From the NCBI GenBank assembly GCA_948146395.1, contig OX411552.1, forward strand, positions 10,683,686 through 10,747,685: a stretch of 64,000 nt of DNA. The letters run 5' to 3'. The notes beneath the pieces are model-generated. The model ran no database searches, was not told the origin of the DNA, and saw nothing but the letters and a program-made list of their open reading frames with translations. The DNA comes from Fragum whitleyi (lineage: Eukaryota > Mollusca > Bivalvia > Cardiida > Cardiidae). Below, piece by piece: positions 56,912 to 64,000 of the stretch. Position numbers and translations under genes: made by a program. Positions within the stretch are counted from its first letter, which is position 1. Every line of letters begins with the position of its first letter.

Positions 56912-57429
56912 GTTTGTGCAATTTAAAAAAAAAAGCATTCAGACCCGCTTTTAATATGATAACGTCATCGAAACGTTGTATAGAAATGATACCCCGCTTT
57001 GCACGTGTACACACGTTCAAAGCAGGGTCTCATTTCAAAACCCTCTCAGACGTATTTGCATCGTGCACATCGGGATTGTAATAGCCGCTCAAAATCTCTT
57101 GACGATAACTTTAATTTATCTTTTGGTTACATATTATGGAAGTCAAAATTATATATATTAGTGGAAATATATAATTTCATGCTGTATGTTACCGGTAAGC
57201 TCAAAGGGGCCATATGGGAAGAGCATAATTTAATGGCCATTGTCGGACTGCGCGGGTTGCACAGGCTTACTGGGATCCAAACTTTCGACCTTGACTGAAT
57301 TTCAGAATCAAGAATTATCATAATGCCCTCATGTGTAAGAGGGTTTGAATTGTGATTTGATTTTTTTACGGAGTTATCATAAGTTTCATTTTGCGTGACG
57401 TGACGAGTAACATGTTACAAAAATCACCT
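56912..57429. other. gap after copy C
   Basis: Contains GCTTTGCACGTGTACAC and a duplicated GCACGTGTACACACG-like piece. No GalNAc-transferase continuation. Overlapping short open frames are artefacts. Confidence 0.4.
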
Positions 57430-57672
57430 GGGGCCCGTTTTATGAAACTTCTTACGAAAAAGTTAATCGTAAGTCAAAATCACAAATCGTACCTAGTGTT
57501 TTCATTATTGTTAGATTCGATCTTGCAATATCTCATTGGAATCGTCTTTGGAAGACGATTCCAATATGATAATGCATGGCAGAATCCCTTTTTATGTTAC
57601 TTCTGTAGAAGCAACTTGAATGTTTGACTTACGCAAAAAATTATCGTAAGATGTTTAGTAAAACGGGTACCC
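57430..57672. mobile_element. MITE family B, copy 3
   Basis: GGGGCCCGTTTTATGAAACT at the left; AAGATGTTTAGTAAAACGGG at the right; inner inverted CGTAAGTCAAAAT and TTTGACTTACG. Central hairpin 57,535-57,565 has 14 bp perfect arms (ATTGGAATCGTCTT / AAGACGATTCCAAT). It is the best-preserved copy and defines the family ends. Confidence 0.8.
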
Positions 57673-57689
57673 GTACACTACTGGAAAGA

Positions 57690-57970
57690 TAGGTACGTAT
57701 GTGAGCGAGCTACATATTATGTCGTTCTACATGTATCACCGAAGTCCCTGGTTCGATCTCCGACGGCGGCGCTCGATCTTTCCGACTTATTGTCTCCCAC
57801 CAATTGGTCGATAATCGTAGACCTATGCGTGATAGCACCTGGAAGCTAGGAAAGGATGTAATCATAGTACTGGTCTGAAGAATATAAGGAATCCATTGTG
57901 TGGTGCTCCAGTCGCCGCGATATAACTACAAGAATATTGAAAACGGCGTAAAACCCCATCAAAAAAAATC
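57690..57970 (+). mobile_element. tRNA-derived SINE, copy 4
   Basis: Head with AGCGAGCTACA and the B box GGTTCGATCTCC; body TTTCCGACTTATTGTCTCCC, ATTGGTCGATAATCGTAGAC, GGAAGCTAGGAAAGGATG, GGAATCCATTGTGTGGTGCTC and CGCCGCGATATAACT; tail GGCGTAAAACCCC then A-rich sequence. It is the clearest full-length copy. Confidence 0.8.
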
Positions 57971-60127
57971 TATCATCGAAATTGATAAAAGGGTACGCAT
58001 GTGCATGATATGTAAATGAGAAATTGATAGGGGTTATCTAATCGGTGCATTTATCGGTGCACTTATTGTGTGAAAATAGGCTGTTTAACAGTTCACAATG
58101 TTGATTGATAAGTAGGCCTATTCGTCCAGTGTATTAAATTTAGAATAATATCATGTTAACTCCATAATTTTGAAATCACAGGTATCATGGTAAAACTCCT
58201 AATCAGCGTGCATAGATAAACAGACTGATCCGAGTCTATACTATGGACAGCTTTAAATCATTTGATCTGCCACGCTTGGTTTCAAATTTGAATACCATGC
58301 CTTTTTGTGCTTCGGCGTCGAAAGATCGGGGCATACAATGTTGTTTTCGTCCTGTCCATTTGTCTGTTTATCTGTTTGGCTGTTTGACCCTAAAGACTTT
58401 TACTTTTTGCAATAGCTTTTGATCGGTTAGCGGCAGAGTCTTCATATTTCGCATGTGTATTGTTTTTTACTAGATTTTTTATGTACCAACTTCAAGGTCA
58501 TCAGTAATGGCTTAAATCAAATATGTGGAAATCTTAGACTTCTCATTCACTTAAGTATTGTCACGGTTTAAAGAATAGAACCAGGGTTTGGTGTTAACTT
58601 CCGTATTTATCAAACTACAGTATCTGAAGAATGGCAGTGGCGGAGGCATTGGTGTTTTAAAAAGACATCTTATTTTATCTGGCATTCCGAAAATCATCTA
58701 TCGTATGCATACGTACTGTTGACTCTATAAATCAAATTATATATACTTAGCTCCAAAAGAAACATCCACAAATATAAGTTCTCTTAATTACTTAACCGTT
58801 TATGACTTTATTGCGGGTTTTTTTTTTTCGTTTTTTTTTCTTTTTTTTTAATTTTAATACCTGTCAAAATCGACTTTTTTTTCTAGACCGATTTATTAAC
58901 TGTTATGTTCCATGTTCCTTTCCATAGCAACGCATTTTTAGTAATCGTGTCCCAGCCTGCGGGGTCTGGTGCACAAAGGTTTGTTGAAAAGTTTTAACAC
59001 TTCAGCACCTAGAAAAACCCGTTTGAAAGTCTTTAAATTTTTGCTGACGCCAATGTTACGCAAAGACGTTATCAGCAAAATCATTAGCGATAATCATTAG
59101 CACACTAACGATCAACAAATCTGGTAAACGCTCAAAATAGGGTCTTAAAGGGACATATTTTTAAAGGGAAATGACGGTTTGAAAGCCTGTTTGATAATTG
59201 TCTATCTACTGTAACTTGTCAATCGTCATTAAGCATTCATTTGCAAGTGTTATCCCCTTTCATGCGTTTTTTTCACAGGGTGAGTGCTTATCCCACCCAC
59301 TCTCTAACCGTGCAATATAAGTGGGTTACGAAAGATCATTCAGACAAAACGAACAGCTTTTTTAAACTAGATCTATTTAGTGGACATTACAACAGAGCTC
59401 ACTTGCGAAACGGGTACTCTTATTCATTATGGAATAACCATTTTCATTCGTGTGAACCTTTTTTGGATTGTGTTGTCAAGCCAGACGCATCTGTTTAACA
59501 ACGGTCCCGGGTAGCATCATTATTTCGTCCCATACATGCGGCCTTATGGTTGTTTTACCAAACGTATCATAGAAAGATAAAAATTCGTGTTCAGATTTTC
59601 AATTATTTCAATTCATACTTTGGTATAGATTTTGTGCATTAAAAAATGAACGAAGGTTGTTCAAATATCAGCGATATTAGGTCAAAATTTATCAAATATG
59701 TTTTACCATTCGACATATTTTCATTCATAGTAATAGGATATGTACAATGTGTAATTAGAGATATCGATACTTATTTTGTTGGGTGCAAAGGAGGGGGGGG
59801 ATGTATTAGCTAAATCTAAAAGCAGTTATATGAGCCTTTGCTTGACATTTTTCAAAATTTTAACAAGTGTGTAAGGTGTAGTCATTGAGGAGCTTCGATC
59901 GCCTCCAAGTATAGTGAGGAGATTTTCAGACTATCAAAAGACATCTTGAGAATTTATCTATAAGACTGCGTTTGCACAGGCTGGTTTGAGTCTTTGCTTG
60001 GCGCATATTTGGAAATGTTTGAAATGTCACACACAGACTCATATTCAGTCGTTTACGGTATTTTCTCCCTAACCTTTACAGAAATCATCCAATAAATATT
60101 TACATCCCTCCTTTTTTTAAACTATAC
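57971..60127. other. gap with minor repeats
   Basis: 58,300-58,560 is a diverged copy of the repeat that follows VPS35 exon 5 (GCGTCGAAAGATCGGGGCA, then CTGT-rich). 58,810-58,850 is T-rich. 59,955-60,030 carries the common AGACTGCG-TTGCACAGGCT repeat. No gene or GalNAc-transferase exon is recognised. Confidence 0.4.
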
Positions 60128-61060
60128 CCTTGGTGATCACGACAGCCACGTTTCAAGCCACCTTAGACGAAACGGGGTGGCCTGATCACAACGTACGAGA
60201 ACGGTATCGACAAACATTACTAGTCGTGATTGCCGGGACTGCCGGGCCAAATGTTTTAACTCTTAAAACATTTGCTACGGTAGCCACGGCGCTTATGACC
60301 TTAAGACCGTAGTTAAACGGGAGGAACGCCACGAAACGCGACGAATTGTTACAGACCGTGACGAAACTTTAACAGTGTCCGTATCGGGACGATAAGAGCA
60401 TTTTTTTTCCCGATGAATAACGTTCGTATGAAGTTGAGTAGCGGTCGGTCACGTTTAGCTTCCGTTTATCTACATGTGCTTAAGGGTACCTCAACTTCCT
60501 TGCGCTCACGGTTAACCGTAGATGGCCTTCACAGAACTTGGTCAACGTAAGAACCCTTAATCAGAACTTAAAAAAGGTGACAAGTTCCATCAGAAAGTGA
60601 CAGACCGGGATGGAACGTACAAACGTTCGTAACAGACCATGGGTTAAACGTAGTGCATCGTCAGATCAGCGGTTTTCAGCAGCTCTTTCCTACCCGCGGT
60701 TTGTTCAGAATACCTTGATAGACCGTGCGAAAACGTATGGCAACCCAACCGAACTCGAATGCCAAGGCAAAACTGACAAAAAGCTCAACGGCGGGATACG
60801 TTTTGGACTTCCGTGGCTGCCATGGTCACGGGAACAAAGTGAAAGCGTAGGCCCTCCTAAATTACGTCGCAGCTAAGCCACACGATGATGCCAGTTCAAA
60901 AATATTCAACCCAACAGAACTCAAATGCCTAGTCAAAACTGACCAAAAACTCTACGGCGTATTACGGTCTGGATTACCGTGGCTGCCGTGGTCACTGGTA
61001 ACATAAAGTAATCGTAGACACTCTCTAAATTACGTCAAAACTAAGCCACAAGCAAGTTCA
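60128..61060. repeat. CpG-rich block with a 166 bp direct duplication
   Basis: Base composition changes sharply: many CG dinucleotides and ACGAAACG / GACCGT motifs against AT-rich flanks. GAACTC-AATGCC starts at 60,751 and 60,917; both units contain AAAACTGAC-AAAA-CTC, CGTGGCTGCC-TGGTCAC, TAAATTACGTC and CTAAGCCACA. Open frames of 60 and 88 residues here match nothing I know. It may be a recent repeat insertion. Confidence 0.5.
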
Positions 61061-61628
61061 AATACACGCAGAATTCACATTTTTTATGAAATATCTTTTT
61101 ATTTTCAGTTTACTTTTTTCATATATTAATTCGATTTGAAAGGGATATCTGTTATGTCGGTAAACCAATTATTAGAAATCAATAAATCAGTCATGGAAAT
61201 CTATATCTAATATCGATTTCGCATCACATTACTCCTATTAGTACAGTATATCACATACAGTTAAGAACATCGTGAAATTGACAAAGTGATATCGGAATGA
61301 TTTTGGAATGAAATTAAATGAGCGAGAGGAGGGAGTTTTTAATTAAACTAACGAGAAGTAATCGAATTTCGTTTAATTTGTTCAAAATGAACAAAATTAG
61401 CTATATTTATTACTTACCGTAAAAAAATGCATGTTAGTTATACAAACACATGTAGTTTTTTTTATCTTATAACTATACAAATATCTGTGTGATAACATCC
61501 CGTATGATATTTTTCATGATATCACATAGTTATTTTTAGAGCAATGATGTAATGCGGTAATTTTTTTAAACTTGCATTTCTGTTAGAAACATCGACGAAA
61601 ACATGGAAAATAGAGGTTATAAGATAAA
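61061..61628. other. gap with dispersed repeat copy
   Basis: 61,258-61,400 holds AGTTAAGAACATCGTGAAAT and then the GATTTTGGAATGAAATTAAA repeat, colinear with pieces at 50.69 kb and 45.57 kb. The rest is AT-rich with nothing recognised. Confidence 0.45.
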
Positions 61629-61778
61629 TATAATACGTACTTAGTGTATTGTATGAAAAAATATCGAACTCGGTTGTGGGAATTGATAATTGTCTCGGCA
61701 AAGCCTCGACAATGATCAATTCTCCCAACCTCGTTAGATATTTTTTTTCATACAAGACACTAAGTACGTATTATATAT
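61629..61778. repeat. 150 bp foldback
   Basis: Two arms of about 73 bp with few mismatches and a tiny loop at TCGGCAAAGCCTCG. The outer part is TAATACGTACTTAGTGT / ACACTAAGTACGTATTA and the inner part GGGAATTGATAATTGTC / GACAATGATCAATTCTC. Transcribed, it would be a long hairpin. Confidence 0.8.
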
Positions 61779-62659
61779 ATGTCTTCGCGAACTAATCAGA
61801 CGCTTTCAAAATTTAATTAAGCCAGTGCAATCGTTAACTTTTTCTACCGATTTAGATTTTGAATGTAGTTGTTGACCTTATCTATGATTTTGGAGCTTTT
61901 TTGATTGGTTTGAGTGAGTGTTTGAAATGGACGAAGGGACCGCTAAGAGAGCGAAATAGAATGGTTTTGATCGAAATGAGCGTCAATTGCACGATGTTAC
62001 TGACTAAAACAGAGATAAGATTATTTCAAACACAATGTACCTTTTATTATAATATGTCAACTTAAGCTTTTTCTAATTATTTAGTCACTCACTTGCTGAT
62101 TTTTCTAAGCATTCATTGACCATTTTTGTACTCTAAGTAAAAGGCCATATGTGTATTTCCCTTTTGTCGATCGTACTTCAGCATTTGAGCGAAGCTTCCA
62201 AAGGATCGTTGGTTAATTATTTAATACACGTAGGATATTACCTTGCTATTAAAGATGTCTGCATTCTGTTGGTTTGGTTGGACATGTCTTAGATGTTTTC
62301 AGGAACATAATTATGGTAACAATGGACACTCTTTCAACCGGAAGTGGGTATTTGTTTATTCTGCGGATTTTTGCGTGTTATTGAAATAGACCGGATTTCA
62401 TAAAATTCTGCTAAAGTAAAATGATGATACTTAAATTTCATCACCTAGCTACTTTTCATCATATATATACGATGAAGGAAAGTCGATTTTAAGGATTATT
62501 TTCATAAGAACGTGGTACTCTGCACGTTTATTAAACATGCAACATAATGACGTCGTTTCACAAGTGGGAAACAGTTCGGTGCTTAATTCGCATGAATGAA
62601 ACAGTACATACTGTTGCAAGGTGACAAGAATCTTTTTAATTCCATCAAAATTGTTTGCT
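61779..62659. other. gap, nothing recognised
   Basis: AT-rich. A 68-residue open frame at 61,859-62,065 has no family or splice support. Nothing else stands out. Confidence 0.35.
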
Positions 62660-62885
62660 TTAACCCTTTCCTGTTTACAAAATTTTGGACCTGTCCAAAT
62701 TCAAAGGTTTTGCAGACGAAAATTTAGAGCGGATTTAATTTGTAAAAAACTTTTCTGTTGGGTAGAAAATAGTGTGGAAAAAGAAGAAATTGCTTGTCAG
62801 AAGCAATTTCTTTTTTTGCACAATTTTTTCTCAACCATAAAATCACAGGCACGTAAAAAGCAGGGATCAAACAGCAAAGGGTTAA
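62660..62885. mobile_element. MITE family D, copy 2
   Basis: TTAACCCTTTCCTGTTTACA at the left, CAAACAGCAAAGGGTTAA at the right. Colinear with 36,707-36,936, including TTGGACCTGTCCAAATTC, AATAGTGTGGAAAAAGAAG and AGGCACGTAAAAAGCAGG. The central hairpin is AAGAAATTGCTT-GTCAG-AAGCAATTTCTT. TTAA tips suggest piggyBac-type mobilisation. Confidence 0.8.
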
Positions 62886-64000
62886 CAACGACCATTATTT
62901 TTTCTGATAAAAAGATAAAGGTTTGAACGTGTGATCCGTAACGCGAAAAGATACCATATGTTTTCCCGTAAATAAATATTTGAGAACCGTCACGCGATAA
63001 GGGACCAGCTGAGAACTCCGTTTAAAGTAAATATTCTAAAAAGAAATTGGATCCATCAGAGATTAAACAGAAGGCGGGTCTCGAAAATTACTATATACAA
63101 AAAATGAAACGTTATTCTAGATCCAGAAAAACAATCAATCAACAATGAAACGTTTTGTCCCTGGTCAGTATGCGCAGATAACACAGCCTGGCTAGAGTCG
63201 ACACTTTCCAAATTTTCCATGTGTTCCCTTATTTTCGAGACGAATCTTATTTGTGACCAAACACACGAAAAGGGACTACCTAGGAACTCTGTAGGAGAGA
63301 CCGGGGCAAAGTGTTACATTTTTCAAAAAAATCACAATTTTTCCGACACCATAGCTCATTTGAATTTTATATATGTATCGAAAATTAAACGATTTTCGAA
63401 CTCAAAATACTTTAATTAAACAATTTCACCATACTTTATAAATTTTATACGCAGACAAAAACATCGGTACACGTAACACATTGCCCCAGGCTTTTGGGGC
63501 AAAGTGTTACACATACCGGGGAAAAGTGTTACATGGTATGGCAGTCGCCACGAAAACTACTTCTTTTTGCTTTTTCAATGCAGGAATAAACATGAAAGGA
63601 TTTAGGCCAAATATTATTCAAAATCAGACTGCAAGTTTCGCTCACACTGACTTAGTCACCTATGACAAAAAAGTGCCGTTCTTGCGCCATACAACATGTT
63701 TCCAAGATGTTTCCTTAATGATAAGATACTCAGACCATATCCTTTTTTAAATCAAGAATAGAAACCATTTAGCTCGTATTGTATGGCCATTTGAATAAGA
63801 TCTAAGGATATTTGTTACTACTGGGACCTAATGTAGCTTGAACAAGTCTTCAAAGACAGAACTTGATTATGGCTAAATTGCATTAATTACTCCTATTAAG
63901 TCTCTTAAAACTCTTCATAAATGAAATTGTATATAAATAAAATCAGTAATTTACCACAAACATTTAGTAATTAACCCATTGGACCGCCAAATCATCATTT
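62886..64000. other. terminal gap with GGGGCAAAGTGTTACA repeats
   Basis: The 16-mer GGGGCAAAGTGTTACA occurs at 63,303 and 63,497, and as GGGGAAAAGTGTTACA at about 63,521. The open frame at 63,481-63,750 overlaps two copies and is not recognised. If the GalNAc-transferase exons share 3-prime exons, those lie beyond this end. Confidence 0.45.

Noticed and set aside
60610..60876. 88-residue frame in the CpG-rich block as a gene
   Set aside because: It runs through the 166 bp duplication, the second unit does not keep the frame, and no domain is recognised.

Overview
This is eukaryotic, animal DNA: AT-rich, with short coding exons joined by GT-AG introns and crowded with transposon debris. The protein-coding genes and the repeat landscape (tRNA-derived SINEs, tandem-repeat-bearing elements with a core unit near 155-175 bp of the type described as pearl elements in bivalves, many MITEs) point to a mollusc, most likely a marine bivalve. 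That assignment is inference; no species call is made.

Layout. (1) 1-4.4 kb: upstream sequence with a purine tract, a SINE, a long foldback and a cluster of CCAACGTTGG palindromes. (2) 4.4-29.6 kb, + strand: VPS35, the large subunit of the retromer endosome-sorting complex. Sixteen exons give a continuous 797-residue reading frame from the second coding exon to the stop; only the tiny first coding exon is not located. Introns hold most of the mobile elements, and intron 10 holds a partial tandem copy of exon 10 that was later hit by a 1.1 kb TA-flanked transposon. (3) 30-36 kb: repeat-filled space between convergent genes. (4) 40.4-36.2 kb, - strand: SYS1, a four-pass Golgi membrane protein, complete in three coding exons (158 residues). 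(5) 41.7-44.7 kb: a CR1/Jockey-type LINE on the - strand, enclosed by a perfect 46 bp inverted repeat. (6) 46.3-56.9 kb, + strand: three tandem exons, each encoding a cytoplasmic tail, signal anchor, stem and most of the GT-A domain of a polypeptide GalNAc-transferase, and each ending at the same residue, in the same phase, at a splice donor. No downstream GalNAc-transferase exon is visible between them or in the 7 kb after them. A decayed Tc1-like transposase sits between copies one and two. (7) 57-64 kb: no recognisable gene; SINE, MITEs, a CpG-rich duplicated block and a long foldback.

The most interesting signal is the array of three GalNAc-transferase 5-prime exons with matching donors, which could be a set of alternative first exons that share 3-prime exons outside the window, or a set of truncated duplicates. 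Second is the abundance of short-loop hairpins at the centres of unrelated MITE families, with paired base changes that keep the stems perfect. VPS35, SYS1 and GalNAc-transferases all act in the endosome-Golgi system, but they are ordinary neighbours here and nothing shows joint regulation.
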